This document shows positions 44,666 to 53,101 of a stretch of 64,000 nt of DNA, piece by piece. The stretch comes from Flagellimonas sp. 389. Lineage in GTDB: Bacteria; Bacteroidota; Bacteroidia; Flavobacteriales; Flavobacteriaceae. Position numbers and translations under genes: made by a program. The number at the start of each line of letters is the position of its first letter. Positions within the stretch are counted from its first letter, which is position 1. The notes under the pieces were generated by a model that saw nothing but the letters and a program-made list of their open reading frames with translations, did no database searches and was not told the DNA's origin. Location of the stretch: the NCBI RefSeq assembly GCF_018449435.1, contig NZ_JAHCMU010000003.1, forward strand, positions 186,001 through 250,000, written 5' to 3'.

Positions 44666-45730
44666 ATGGAAACAACGACTAAAGCTATCAAGGTAGAAAA
44701 ATCCAAAACCTCCAAAATTCATGATGTTGATTTTGACAATCTTTCATTTGGAAGTATTTACACAGATCATATGTTAGTCTGTAATTTTGTCAATGGTTCA
44801 TGGCAAACTCCCGAGGTCATACCTTACCAACCTTTAACTTTGGAGCCTTCAGCGAAAATATTCCACTACGGACAGTCTATTTTTGAAGGAATGAAAGCCT
44901 ATAAGGATGAAGCAGGAGATACCTGGCTTTTTAGACCTTTGGAAAACCATAAGCGCTTAAATAAATCTGCCAAAAGGTTGGCAATACCAGAACTTCCTGA
45001 ATCTTATTTTATTGATGGCCTGATTACTTTACTGCAAACAGACTCAGACTGGATTCCGCAAACACCGGGCAGCTCCCTATATATTCGCCCTTTTATGCTA
45101 GCATCCGGCACAGGATTTCATGCTTCGCCAGCGGACGAGTATAAATTTATTATAGCCTGTGCGCCATCGGGTTCTTATTTCTCTGGTAAGGTCAAAGTTT
45201 TGATCGAAGAGAAATATTCCCGTTCAGCTAACGGTGGGGTGGGTTTTGCAAAAGCCGGAGGGAACTATGCAGGTCAATTTTATCCAACACAGCTTGCTAT
45301 TGAAAAAGGATACAATCAAGTTATCTGGACAGACGACAACAACCACGAATTTATAGAGGAAGCGGGTGCCATGAATATTTTCATTCGTATCAACAACACT
45401 CTTATTACAGGACCTACCAGTGACCGTATTTTAGATGGTATTACCCGTAAAAGCATTTTAGATATTGCCAAAGACGAAGGTATTACGACCGAAGTAAGAA
45501 AGATTAAGGTAAATGAAGTTGTGGATGCGGCAAAAGACGGAACGCTCAAAGAAATGTTTGGCGCCGGAACAGCTGCGGTAATTTCACCAATTTCTACTTT
45601 TGGGCATAAAGAAACAGATTATGATTTACCTGAATTATCAGAAAGTTACGCTGCACTTCTAAAAAAACGAATTACCGATATTCAATACAACCGCGCAGAA
45701 GATAAATTTGGATGGCGCTTTAAAGTATAA
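44666..45730 (+). CDS. ilvE: branched-chain amino acid aminotransferase
   Basis: A 354-residue PLP enzyme of fold type IV that interconverts Leu, Ile and Val with their keto acids. FHYGQSIFEGMKAY, the SLYIRPFMLASG arginine loop, VGFAKAGGNYAGQF with the PLP lysine, and DDNNHEFIEEAGAMNIF are present in order, followed by GPTSDRILDGITRKSI and the phosphate-binding FGAGTAAVISP. Length is typical for the BCAT2 type. It has its own terminator; leucine breakdown links it to the HMG-CoA lyase gene elsewhere in the window. Confidence 0.95.
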   Translation: METTTKAIKVEKSKTSKIHDVDFDNLSFGSIYTDHMLVCNFVNGSWQTPEVIPYQPLTLEPSAKIFHYGQSIFEGMKAYKDEAGDTWLFRPLENHKRLNKSAKRLAIPELPESYFIDGLITLLQTDSDWIPQTPGSSLYIRPFMLASGTGFHASPADEYKFIIACAPSGSYFSGKVKVLIEEKYSRSANGGVGFAKAGGNYAGQFYPTQLAIEKGYNQVIWTDDNNHEFIEEAGAMNIFIRINNTLITGPTSDRILDGITRKSILDIAKDEGITTEVRKIKVNEVVDAAKDGTLKEMFGAGTAAVISPISTFGHKETDYDLPELSESYAALLKKRITDIQYNRAEDKFGWRFKV

Positions 45731-45737
45731 CACAAAG

Positions 45738-45762
45738 AAAAAGCACCTTAAAGGTGCTTTTT
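45738..45762 (+). terminator. ilvE terminator, shared with the convergent gene
   Basis: AAAAAGCACC (45738-45747) pairs perfectly with GGTGCTTTTT (45753-45762) across TTAAA, with Ts after. It ends at the stop codon of the opposite-strand MazG-like gene. Confidence 0.9.
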
Positions 45763-46148
45763 TATTTTTCGAGAACGCCTTCTATATTGGGTTTAAAATA
45801 ATTTGGCCCTTTTAGGACTTTTCCATCTTCACGATAAATAGGTTTGCCGTCCAATCCTAATTTACTCATATTGCTACGTTGAATTTCTTCGAAAACCTCT
45901 TCAATTTTATACTGCATTCCATGTTCTAAGATTGTCCCACAAAGAATATAGAGCATATCTCCCAGTGCATCGGCAACTTCAACTAAATCCCCCTCATTGG
46001 CAGCCTCTAAATACTCTTTGTTTTCTTCATCCATAAGATTAAATCGCAACTTGTTTTTTGCCGCTCCTAAGTCTGCTTTCGGTTCTTGGAGCACCCCAAG
46101 ACCAAAAGAGTTATGAAACAGCTCCACCGCCTTTATTTTACTTTCCAT
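45762..46148 (-). CDS. MazG-like nucleoside triphosphate pyrophosphohydrolase
   Basis: A 128-residue all-alpha NTP pyrophosphatase. NLMDEENKEYLEAANEGDLVEVADALGDMLYILCG carries the two metal-binding blocks (ExxE and DxxxD types), about 37-72. A C-terminal tail with RSNMSKLGLDGKPIYREDGKVLKGPNYF is seen in the HisE/MazG-like family of Bacteroidota and phages. It probably cleans non-standard or oxidised nucleotides. It is divergent from the small membrane gene at 46189. Confidence 0.88.
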   Translation of the reverse strand: MESKIKAVELFHNSFGLGVLQEPKADLGAAKNKLRFNLMDEENKEYLEAANEGDLVEVADALGDMLYILCGTILEHGMQYKIEEVFEEIQRSNMSKLGLDGKPIYREDGKVLKGPNYFKPNIEGVLEK

Positions 46149-46164
46149 TATTACTGTTTTGATT

Positions 46165-46172
46165 TAGCTTTG
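46165..46172 (+). promoter_or_regulatory. -7 box TAGCTTTG for the small membrane gene at 46189
   Basis: TAGCTTTG fits TAnnTTTG, 16 bases before the ATG at 46189, with the opposite-strand MazG-like gene starting at 46148. Confidence 0.45.
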
Positions 46173-46188
46173 CGTAAAAATAGAAAAT

Positions 46189-46377
46189 ATGTTCAGTACA
46201 GGACAATTAATTTTTGCCGCCCTTTTCGTTGTAGTTTTTATTGCCATAATCTTAATATCTTATCGGAAGGACAAATCCTTACATAACAAAAATTACAAAG
46301 GAGTAAAGTGGGTTATGATTTCTTTTATCACATTCATAATAATTTTATTCCTGATCAAACATTTTCTTAAAAATTAA
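46189..46377 (+). CDS. 62-residue two-span membrane protein
   Basis: A small protein with helices at about 6-24 (LIFAALFVVVFIAIILISY) and 41-58 (WVMISFITFIIILFLIKHF), joined by a basic loop. It has a -7 box at 46165-46172 and sits divergently beside the MazG-like gene. No family name recognised. The clean promoter and two well-formed helices support a real gene. Confidence 0.65.
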   Translation: MFSTGQLIFAALFVVVFIAIILISYRKDKSLHNKNYKGVKWVMISFITFIIILFLIKHFLKN

Positions 46378-46458
46378 CAGCAAGTTTGATTACACCACAA
46401 AAATTAACCGTTTTACAACTTTATTCATAAGGCAATACGTACAATGTAGTAAAAGACG

Positions 46459-46482
46459 TACTTTTGTTTAACGTTAGTTTTG
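46459..46482 (+). promoter_or_regulatory. two tandem -7 boxes before the TFF member 3 gene
   Basis: TACTTTTG (46459-46466) and TAGTTTTG (46475-46482) both match TAnnTTTG. The first would give a leader of about 16 bases; the second would start transcription at or next to the ATG at 46489. Which one is used cannot be told. Confidence 0.45.
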
Positions 46483-46488
46483 TACAAG

Positions 46489-46668
46489 ATGACAACATTT
46501 TTCGGCCTCCTTTTAGTTTTACTTATTGTTAATGCATTGCTCTTATTTCTTAGTGTTAATGGTTCTAACAGTAAGTTAAACAATATAGCTTCAAAGAAAC
46601 CCGAAGCTTCTGTAACAAAAATTTTCCCTAAAGAAGCTTCTAAAAGTCAATATAAGAAAGCGGTTTAG
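46489..46668 (+). CDS. 59-residue single-span membrane protein, TFF-family member 3
   Basis: The first 26 residues (MTTFFGLLLVLLIVN, then the second half of the helix) align without gaps with the 27- and 28-residue proteins at 30678 and 30465 and share the same 12 fixed positions. This member adds a charged, mostly cytosolic tail of about 33 residues (SNSKLNNIASKKPEASVTKI...YKKAV). The frame starts at a TTG at 46480, but ATG 46489 aligns with the other family starts. It is 16 bases before the fluoride channel gene. Function unknown. Confidence 0.75.
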   Translation: MTTFFGLLLVLLIVNALLLFLSVNGSNSKLNNIASKKPEASVTKIFPKEASKSQYKKAV

Positions 46669-46684
46669 TTTGTACTTTTAATGA

Positions 46685-47059
46685 ATGAAGCAAGCTTTTC
46701 TTGTTTTTCTTGGTGGCGGTCTTGGTAGTGTGCTCCGCTATGTCATTACCAAACCTTTAAACAATATCTTTCCAAATTTCTTCTTGGGAACTTTTTTAGT
46801 GAACATTATTGGTGCGTTGCTCATTGGTTTAATTTTGGGAATAGCATCAAGAAGCAGTTTATTATCCTACAACAGCACATTATTTCTTGCTACAGGTTTT
46901 TGTGGAGGTTTCACTACATTTTCCGCATTTGCATTAGAAAAACACAGTTTATTAAAAAGCGGTGATTTTTTTCATTTTTCTTTCTACTTGGCATTAAGCA
47001 TTATTCTAGGTGTTTTAGCCGTTGCAGTTGGGCTATGGCTCTCTCGATTAGGAAATTAG
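46685..47059 (+). CDS. crcB: fluoride ion channel FluC/CrcB
   Basis: A 124-residue, four-helix inner-membrane channel that expels fluoride as an antiparallel dimer. GGGLGSVLRYVITKPL, FLGTFLVNIIGALLIG (pore-lining Asn) and GFCGGFTTFSAFALE (the central sodium-site and Phe-box loop) are all present. No fluoride riboswitch is seen upstream; the gene follows the TFF member 3 gene by 16 bases, so they are likely co-transcribed. Confidence 0.94.
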   Translation: MKQAFLVFLGGGLGSVLRYVITKPLNNIFPNFFLGTFLVNIIGALLIGLILGIASRSSLLSYNSTLFLATGFCGGFTTFSAFALEKHSLLKSGDFFHFSFYLALSIILGVLAVAVGLWLSRLGN

Positions 47060-47206
47060 TTATAAATCAACTTTTCTCAGTATTTTTTGTTGATTATTAA
47101 ACATTTTTTATAAAAATGAGCACTTACCATCAATAACCTCTATTTTTTGATCCTAATGCTAAGAAAAAATCATCAAATGTTTAATAAAACTATCTTCAAA
47201 ATAAGT

Positions 47207-47235
47207 TACCCCTAAAATACTAGGGGTATTTTTTT
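47207..47235 (+). terminator. terminator between the fluoride channel gene and the nitrogen genes
   Basis: TACCCCTA (47207-47214) pairs perfectly with TAGGGGTA (47221-47228) across 6 bases, followed by seven Ts. It lies about 150 bases past the crcB stop; an attenuator role ahead of the P-II gene is less likely because a -7 box lies downstream. Confidence 0.88.
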
Positions 47236-47295
47236 CATAAGTATAAAAATCCATACAACTACCTGACATTTATCATAGTCTCTTTTGATTTAACA

Positions 47296-47303
47296 TATAT
47301 TTG
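47296..47303 (+). promoter_or_regulatory. -7 box TATATTTG for the P-II/amt operon
   Basis: TATATTTG fits TAnnTTTG, 23 bases before the P-II ATG. No -24/-12 sigma-54 pattern is evident. Confidence 0.5.
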
Positions 47304-47326
47304 GGAAATCAATTAACTATTTAATT

Positions 47327-47665
47327 ATGAAAAAAGTCGAGGCAATTATTAGAAAATCCAAATTCGATGAGGTGAAAAAAGCACTTCATGGAATTGAGGT
47401 CAACTTCTTTAGTTACTGGGATGTAACTGGAGTTGGAAATGAAAAACAGGGGCACGTTTATCGCGGCATCTCCTACAGTACTTCAGACATACAAAGAAGG
47501 TATTTGGTCATTGTTGTATCTGATGACTTTCTAGAGCGAACAGTAAATACGTTGATAGAAGCAGCAGCAACTGGAAATGTGGGAGACGGCAAAGTATTCG
47601 TTTCTGATGTCATTGAAGCCTACCGAATAAGAACCAAGGAAAGCGGTAGTGCTGGAATTAACTAA
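47327..47665 (+). CDS. P-II family nitrogen regulator
   Basis: A 112-residue signal protein that binds ATP/ADP and 2-oxoglutarate and usually controls the ammonium channel beside it. MKKVEAIIRKSKFDEVKKAL, VTGVGNEKQGHVYRG and the C-terminal TGNVGDGKVFVSDVIEAYRIRTKE match the family. The T-loop reads YRGISYSTSDIQRRYLV: the tyrosine used for uridylylation in enterobacteria is kept in place, but the usual MVDFLPKVKIE after it is replaced. It is 34 bases before amt. Confidence 0.92.
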   Translation: MKKVEAIIRKSKFDEVKKALHGIEVNFFSYWDVTGVGNEKQGHVYRGISYSTSDIQRRYLVIVVSDDFLERTVNTLIEAAATGNVGDGKVFVSDVIEAYRIRTKESGSAGIN

Positions 47666-47699
47666 ACAACTCAACTAACACTAACAATATTTAAAGATT

Positions 47700-48956
47700 A
47701 TGGACGCAGGATTATTTACAGCGAATAACGTATGGATGATGATCTGTACAGGACTAGTGTTTTTTATGCACTTGGGTTTCTCTTTTTTAGAAATCGGTCT
47801 TACCAGACAAAAGAATACCGTAAACATATTATTTAAGAACGTATTTATAATATGTGTTGGCTTACTACTTTATTACGTAGGAGGATTCAATTTAATGTAC
47901 CCAGGTTTTGAGGATGGAGATTTAGGGTTTTTAAAATTTGCAGGCTTCGGTATTGCAGCTCCAGAAAATGGCATGACACCAGAATATGCAGATGGAGGCT
48001 ATACTTGGTGGACAGACTTCCTCTTCCAAGGAATGTTTGCCGCGACCGCAGCAACAATAGTTTCTGGAGCCGTTGCAGAACGGGTAAAAATTGGAGCATT
48101 TATGCTATTTACAATCATATACGTAGGGCTTATTTACCCTATAGTAGGTTCATGGCAATGGGGAGGTGGTTTCCTTTCTTCACTTTCTTATGGTACAGCT
48201 GAAGGATTCTATGACTTTGCAGGTTCTACCTTGGTACACTCTGTAGGTGGATGGGGCGCATTGATCGCTATTTTCTTACTCGGTGCTAGAATAGGGAAAT
48301 TTGGCGAAGACGGTAAACCCAAAGCAATTCCAGGACACAGTTTACCTTTTGCAGCAGCAGGGGTACTCATTCTATGGTTGGGATGGTTTGGTTTTAACGG
48401 AGGATCCGTACTTTCGGCCGACCCAGAATTAACGTCATTGGTATTGGTCACAACCTCTTTAGCAGCCGCTGCTGGAGGTGTATCCGCATTTTTAACTTCA
48501 TTAATCGCCTATAAAAATTACGATTTGACCATGTTCTTGAACGGTATCTTGGGCGGTTTGGTAGGAATTACGGCAGGGGCAGACCAAATGTCCCCCAACG
48601 AAGCAGTAATCATAGGCTTAATTGCCGGTGTTGTCATTGTATTTGGTGTAGCACTTATCGATAAATTGAAACTAGATGACCCCGTAGGTGCGGTTGCCGT
48701 TCACTTAATATGTGGTATCTGGGGTACGCTTGCCGTTGGAATCTTTGGAAGTTTAGCCAGTTTTGACCAATTCTTGGTACAACTTGCAGGTGTTGGAGCA
48801 GCAGCTACATTCTGTTCGGTCTCGGCATTCATCATTCTATTTGCCATTAAGAAAATCTCTGGCCTTCGGGTTTCGGAAGAGGAAGAAGTGGAAGGTTTGG
48901 ACATTCACGAACATGGAATGGATGCTTATGCGGATTTTAGAATGAATCAGCATTAA
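47700..48956 (+). CDS. amtB: ammonium transporter (Amt/MEP/Rh)
   Basis: A 418-residue, eleven-helix channel. WMMICTGLVFFMHLGFSFLEIGLTR, WWTDFLFQGMFAATAATIVSGAVAER, the first pore histidine in FAGSTLVHSVGGW, WLGWFGFNGGS, and the second pore histidine in GAVAVHLICGIWGTLAVG fit the family (twin-His HxxxH pore). It passes ammonium into the cell under control of P-II. It is followed by a perfect hairpin without a T run, then the porin gene. Confidence 0.95.
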   Translation: MDAGLFTANNVWMMICTGLVFFMHLGFSFLEIGLTRQKNTVNILFKNVFIICVGLLLYYVGGFNLMYPGFEDGDLGFLKFAGFGIAAPENGMTPEYADGGYTWWTDFLFQGMFAATAATIVSGAVAERVKIGAFMLFTIIYVGLIYPIVGSWQWGGGFLSSLSYGTAEGFYDFAGSTLVHSVGGWGALIAIFLLGARIGKFGEDGKPKAIPGHSLPFAAAGVLILWLGWFGFNGGSVLSADPELTSLVLVTTSLAAAAGGVSAFLTSLIAYKNYDLTMFLNGILGGLVGITAGADQMSPNEAVIIGLIAGVVIVFGVALIDKLKLDDPVGAVAVHLICGIWGTLAVGIFGSLASFDQFLVQLAGVGAAATFCSVSAFIILFAIKKISGLRVSEEEEVEGLDIHEHGMDAYADFRMNQH

Positions 48957-48963
48957 AAAAGGA

Positions 48964-48991
48964 AACGGAGCGTTTGGCAGAACGCTCCGTT
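48964..48991 (+). promoter_or_regulatory. perfect 11-bp hairpin between amtB and the porin gene, without a T run
   Basis: AACGGAGCGTT (48964-48974) pairs perfectly with AACGCTCCGTT (48981-48991) over TGGCAG. The bases after it are AAATAACC, so it is unlikely to end transcription well. An mRNA-stabilising or processing stem that lowers porin expression is the more likely role. Confidence 0.7.
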
Positions 48992-49073
48992 AAATAACCT
49001 TTTTCAATTACAAAAACTCAATAACAATATTAAATGGTCCTCTTTATGAGGGCACCTAAAACTGATTATGATT

Positions 49074-50114
49074 ATGAAAACGATTATAACAACAAAGTTC
49101 GTAAAAAATTTAGCTTTCGCCATATTGGCACTAGTATCTTTTGCTGCATTTGCGCAAGAGGAAGAAGAAAAAAAACCAGTGTCCATTAGCGGTAGTGTGG
49201 ACGCTTATTACAAAACCAACCTTAGCGCTACAGATAGAGCATTGGGCGAAGAAAATCCAACCTTTATTACCCCAGGAACTTCATTTGCAACCGAAACGGG
49301 ATTTGCTTTGGGTATGGCAAATATTATTGCCGCATATGAAGGGGAAAAAGTTGGAGCTGTTGCTGATTTGGTTTTTGGTCCACGGGGAGATGATGCCACT
49401 GGTGGTTTTAACATAAACCAATTATATGCATACTGGAACGTATCTGAAGGAACTACATTTACTGTTGGACGTTTCAACACTTATTTAGGGTATGAGGTTA
49501 TTGCACCTGCTGCCAATTTCAACTATAGTACTTCTTATATGTTCTCTTATGGTCCATTCTCACATGTTGGCCTAAAGGCAGATTTTTCTTTATCCGATGA
49601 TTTTAGCTTAATGTTAGCTGTAATGAACCTGACGGACGAAAACAGCAACCTTACAGGAGAATATTCTGTTGGCGCACAATTGGGTTATGCAGGACAGTTT
49701 TTGAATTTCTACTATGACGGAGAAGCTAAATTAGGTTTTGAAATTGACTATACCGGTGGTTTTGACCTTTCTGAAGATTTCTTTTTGGGAATAAACGCTG
49801 CCTACCAAGATAATGATGGTCTTGGTTTTTATGGTGCTGCACTATATCCACAATATGCAACTTCTGAAAATTTCACCCTTGGTTTAAGAGGAGAATATTT
49901 TGCAGAAATGGGTGACTATGGCGCAATAGGAACAGGAGTTGAGGATTCCAGCGTTTTTGCAGTCACCCTAACAGGAAGCTATACCATTGAAAATTTAATC
50001 ATTAAACCAGAAGTACGATTAGATAGTGCTTCAGATGATGCTTTTCTTGACAATGATTTGGCCGGCACCAAAAGCCTCTCATCATTTTTAGTAGCTGCTA
50101 TCTACTCTTTCTAG
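49074..50114 (+). CDS. outer-membrane beta-barrel protein, BBP2 porin-like
   Basis: 346 residues from ATG 49074 (ATG 49068 adds two). Signal peptide about 1-27 (ending SFAAFAQ), then EEEEKKPVSISGSVDAYYKTN and long amphipathic strands (FTVGRFNTYLGYEVIAPAANFNYSTSYMFSYGP), closing in ...SSFLVAAIYSF with a C-terminal Phe. The pattern resembles BBP2/OmpL porins. Its place after P-II and Amt suggests passage of nitrogen compounds across the outer membrane; this is inference from position. Confidence 0.8.
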   Translation: MKTIITTKFVKNLAFAILALVSFAAFAQEEEEKKPVSISGSVDAYYKTNLSATDRALGEENPTFITPGTSFATETGFALGMANIIAAYEGEKVGAVADLVFGPRGDDATGGFNINQLYAYWNVSEGTTFTVGRFNTYLGYEVIAPAANFNYSTSYMFSYGPFSHVGLKADFSLSDDFSLMLAVMNLTDENSNLTGEYSVGAQLGYAGQFLNFYYDGEAKLGFEIDYTGGFDLSEDFFLGINAAYQDNDGLGFYGAALYPQYATSENFTLGLRGEYFAEMGDYGAIGTGVEDSSVFAVTLTGSYTIENLIIKPEVRLDSASDDAFLDNDLAGTKSLSSFLVAAIYSF

Positions 50115-50136
50115 ACCAAAGAATTATTTTAATACT

Positions 50137-50170
50137 AAAGCCTTACATCTATTTGGTGTTAAGGCTTTTT
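50137..50170 (+). terminator. terminator after the porin gene
   Basis: AAAGCCTTA (50137-50145) pairs with TAAGGCTTT (50160-50168) over 14 bases, with a T run. It overlaps the end of the convergent DUF1684 gene. Confidence 0.75.
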
Positions 50171-50805
50171 TAGTCTTTTACAAAAGCTTTCACTCCTGCT
50201 CTCACACTAGTTCTCAAATAATTTTGCCTTGGCACTAGAGGGCAGGAGTACTTTTTATTATAAACACAATACGGATTATACGCCTTATTGAAATCTATTG
50301 TGATCGTATCTCCCTCCGGAATTGTTAAGTCAATATAACGACCCCCACCATATGTCTCCGCACCATTCGTTTCATCTAAAAATGGTAAGAATAAATAGTC
50401 CCTGTATTGCTTTTGGGAAATTAAATCGAGACTTTGGTAAATCTCTAATTCATGTTCAATACCATTTAATTGAAAGTGTGCGATACCATAAACAATTTCT
50501 CTTGTTTTTTCATCGGTTGTGCTAGGCATCAAAAAAGGCACTGCATCTGGAGTTCTTTCAAATCTGGCTTTAACCACATAAGTCGTATCGGGTACGAAAA
50601 AATCAAGTCCTTCAAAATCTTTTCTAAACCTATCCGGCAATGGTGAAGAATTGGGGTTTTTAAATGTAGCATCCAATTCCTTTTGAAATGCAACAATATC
50701 CTTTATTGCTGCGGACCCAGACTGAAGCTTTTCAGAAGCATGATACTTTTTATCGGGTTTACAGGCAACCATCAAAAGCACTAGTATTGGTAAAACATAT
50801 TTCAT
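50170..50805 (-). CDS. DUF1684 lipoprotein
   Basis: 211 residues from ATG 50805 (an outer GTG lies at 50811). Lipobox LLMVAC at about 11-16. The body shows YGGGRYIDLTIPEGDTITIDFNKAYNPYCVYNKKYSCPLVP, the DUF1684 signature, at about 154-195. The fold is beta-rich; no activity is established. It is a single gene, convergent with the porin. Confidence 0.87.
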   Translation of the reverse strand: MKYVLPILVLLMVACKPDKKYHASEKLQSGSAAIKDIVAFQKELDATFKNPNSSPLPDRFRKDFEGLDFFVPDTTYVVKARFERTPDAVPFLMPSTTDEKTREIVYGIAHFQLNGIEHELEIYQSLDLISQKQYRDYLFLPFLDETNGAETYGGGRYIDLTIPEGDTITIDFNKAYNPYCVYNKKYSCPLVPRQNYLRTSVRAGVKAFVKD

Positions 50806-50887
50806 TCCCACAAAATCTTTCCTGTAAAAGTAGCGGAAATCATTCTTAATATTACCTTAGCCTATTACTCTAAATAAAAAAATCATC

Positions 50888-51625
50888 GTGATAAAACATC
50901 TGATATCCATACTGCTCTTGATTTTGTCCGTTTCTTGTGTTGACAAACAACAACGAGCAAATGCTTCAAAAGAATTAAAAAGAGAACTTCCCGAGCTGGA
51001 GCCCGGAAGATACAATGTCGCATTTTTAATAATGGATGGTGTTTACAACACAGAATTCACAGCACCCTATGATATTTTCCAGCATACACAGTTCCGGAAG
51101 AATATCAAATCCATGAACACGTTCTCTGTTGCCAATACCCTAGAGCCCATAACCTCTTTTGAAGGAGTTCGGATTTTACCCGATTTTGATTACACAAATG
51201 ATTCAATTCCCAAAATTGATATTTTGGTCGTACCGAGCGCAGAACACCATTTGGATACCGACCTAAAGGATTCCATAATGCTGAATTTTGTACAAAAGGT
51301 GGATAAAGAAGCCATGTTCGTCACCTCGCATTGCGATGGCGCTTTTGTGTTGGCCAAGGCTGGGCTTTTAAACGATGTTGTCTCTACTACATTTCCCAGT
51401 GATATTGAAAAGTATAGAACCATGTTTCCAAAATTAAAAGTAAAGGATAGTGTACTTTTTGTGCATGACGGAAAATATATCACCTCCGCTGGTGGCGCCA
51501 AAAGCTTTGAGGCAGCACTCTACCTTTGCGAACATTTATATGGAAAAGAAATCGCAGCGTCTCTCGCTAAAGGTCTTGTTATTGATTGGGATTTAGAGGA
51601 AATCCCAAGATTTATTGGTCGTTAA
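50888..51625 (+). CDS. DJ-1/PfpI family lipoprotein (GTG start)
   Basis: 245 residues starting at GTG 50888; no ATG is available nearby. The lipobox ILSVSC (about 12-17) tethers it outside the cytoplasm, unusual for DJ-1/PfpI proteins. The core shows YNVAFLIMDGVYNTEFTAPYDIFQH, IDILVVPSAEHH and MFVTSHCDGAFVLAKAGLL with the nucleophile cysteine, then YITSAGGAKSFEAALYLCEHLYG. It resembles the GlxA-type half but lacks an AraC domain. Its 3' end overlaps the convergent gene by 14 bases. Confidence 0.88.
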   Translation: MIKHLISILLLILSVSCVDKQQRANASKELKRELPELEPGRYNVAFLIMDGVYNTEFTAPYDIFQHTQFRKNIKSMNTFSVANTLEPITSFEGVRILPDFDYTNDSIPKIDILVVPSAEHHLDTDLKDSIMLNFVQKVDKEAMFVTSHCDGAFVLAKAGLLNDVVSTTFPSDIEKYRTMFPKLKVKDSVLFVHDGKYITSAGGAKSFEAALYLCEHLYGKEIAASLAKGLVIDWDLEEIPRFIGR

Positions 51626-53027
51626 TTCGATACCTTGAATCCTTCAAATACTTAGCCACCAATTCATTGAATTTTGGTGTTATTCTAAACAAGCCGGTAT
51701 CTGGTAGATTATACAATTTTTCTTTGTCATCAAAACCTTTCTTTAGGGCTTCTTCTAGATAAAACAAAGCAGTTCCAAAATCTTCATTTTTTACACTTAG
51801 AGATATTATGTTCATGTAATGCTCAAAGTTCTCAGGCTCCAAAATGGTCTTTAGCATATACAAAAATGCAAGTGCATCCTCATCTATAAGTGCTTCGGAT
51901 TTTACCATATCAATATTGTCTTCTGCCAACGCATTAACATAGCCCAACAAACGATTTCCCATTTGTTTTTCATAAATATTACTGGCAGAAATAAACTTAT
52001 TGATCTCTGTCATTTGATAATTCCACCAACCCAGATTATTAAAATTATGGGTGACGACGTCTTCTTCTATATAATATTGATAATCTTCTTTTAAAAGTGA
52101 CTCCTTAAAGAACGTTGCATTTTCTGCTCTTTTCATTCCTTTAAACACACGGTCCCGTCTCAGGTTTTTTTGAACTTGCCGTAAAGAATCCAGATTTTTG
52201 TGCACACCATAAATAGACATCATCTCTCCCATATATTGCTCTGCAAATAGCAACTTGTTCGAATTCTTCAACCTATTGACTTTGGCTAAATCTTTCTTAA
52301 AGGCCTTTTCAATATAACTGGAATCCATGGCCGCCAATTTTTTACCCATTGCCGATAATGTGAACAGCTGCATGGCTTTTTGAAAATATTTTACATCTGG
52401 CCATTTTTGTTCTTCATCGTACAACAATATCTGATTTGGAAACTTAAACCGATCTAAAACCTTTTCTACATTTAGCATTTGGGTGTAGTTGAAATCATTT
52501 TTCCCGATTATTCCAATGAAATGAAAAGAACGCTTAGGGTTTAATAGGTCTGAGTTTGCAATAGAAGCACCTGCAGAAATGGTACCTGCGACGTCCTTTA
52601 TAAAAATTGGAACCAGATTGGCAAAACGTGCCCCAGAAGAAATACCAGCGGTATATACTCTCGATTTATCAACGGGTAAAATGCGTGATATTTTATTTAG
52701 AACATTACTCGCACTTATCATATTGTTAGATAAGGGAACAGTATCGGACAGTTTTGGTGCCGCCAATAGATACCCTTCCTCCTCGGCTGCCTGCAAGAAC
52801 ATGGACATCGACTGCCGTTCTTTTCCATCCAAATCAAACACCAATAATAAAGGCCACTTTTTGGTAGTCGTAAAATGGGTAGGCAAATAAAGAGAAAATG
52901 TGTCTGGAATGGTATCGTTTACGACCAGCGAGTCTATAATCTTTCCTTTTTTAAGTACTAATTCTTGCGTAAACGCACTTTGAAACAAAAATGTGGCAAA
53001 AAAAAGTATAGCATATTTTTTTTTCAT
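51612..53027 (-). CDS. secreted alpha/beta-hydrolase-like protein with a long helical C-terminus
   Basis: 471 residues with a signal peptide (1-20, ending SAFTQ). The N-terminal half (about 30-240) is hydrolase-like: YLPTHFTTTKKWPLLLVFDLDGKERQ, VYTAGISSGARFANLVP (GxSxG nucleophile elbow, about 146-150) and FHFIGIIGKNDFNY where the acid would follow. The C-terminal half (about 250-471) is helical and resembles tetratricopeptide-like repeats. It may be an esterase of the periplasm. The final histidine of the triad is not obvious, so catalysis is uncertain. Confidence 0.7.
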   Translation of the reverse strand: MKKKYAILFFATFLFQSAFTQELVLKKGKIIDSLVVNDTIPDTFSLYLPTHFTTTKKWPLLLVFDLDGKERQSMSMFLQAAEEEGYLLAAPKLSDTVPLSNNMISASNVLNKISRILPVDKSRVYTAGISSGARFANLVPIFIKDVAGTISAGASIANSDLLNPKRSFHFIGIIGKNDFNYTQMLNVEKVLDRFKFPNQILLYDEEQKWPDVKYFQKAMQLFTLSAMGKKLAAMDSSYIEKAFKKDLAKVNRLKNSNKLLFAEQYMGEMMSIYGVHKNLDSLRQVQKNLRRDRVFKGMKRAENATFFKESLLKEDYQYYIEEDVVTHNFNNLGWWNYQMTEINKFISASNIYEKQMGNRLLGYVNALAEDNIDMVKSEALIDEDALAFLYMLKTILEPENFEHYMNIISLSVKNEDFGTALFYLEEALKKGFDDKEKLYNLPDTGLFRITPKFNELVAKYLKDSRYRINDQ

Positions 53028-53101
53028 AACGCTGTATCAACAAAAATCTGGCCAAAACGAAAAGGCTGTTTATCCTTTATAAAAATAAACGAAATTTATC
53101 A

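Noticed and set aside
46378..46684. Fluoride riboswitch ahead of crcB
   Set aside because: The space is taken up by the small TFF gene and promoters; no riboswitch pattern was recognised.
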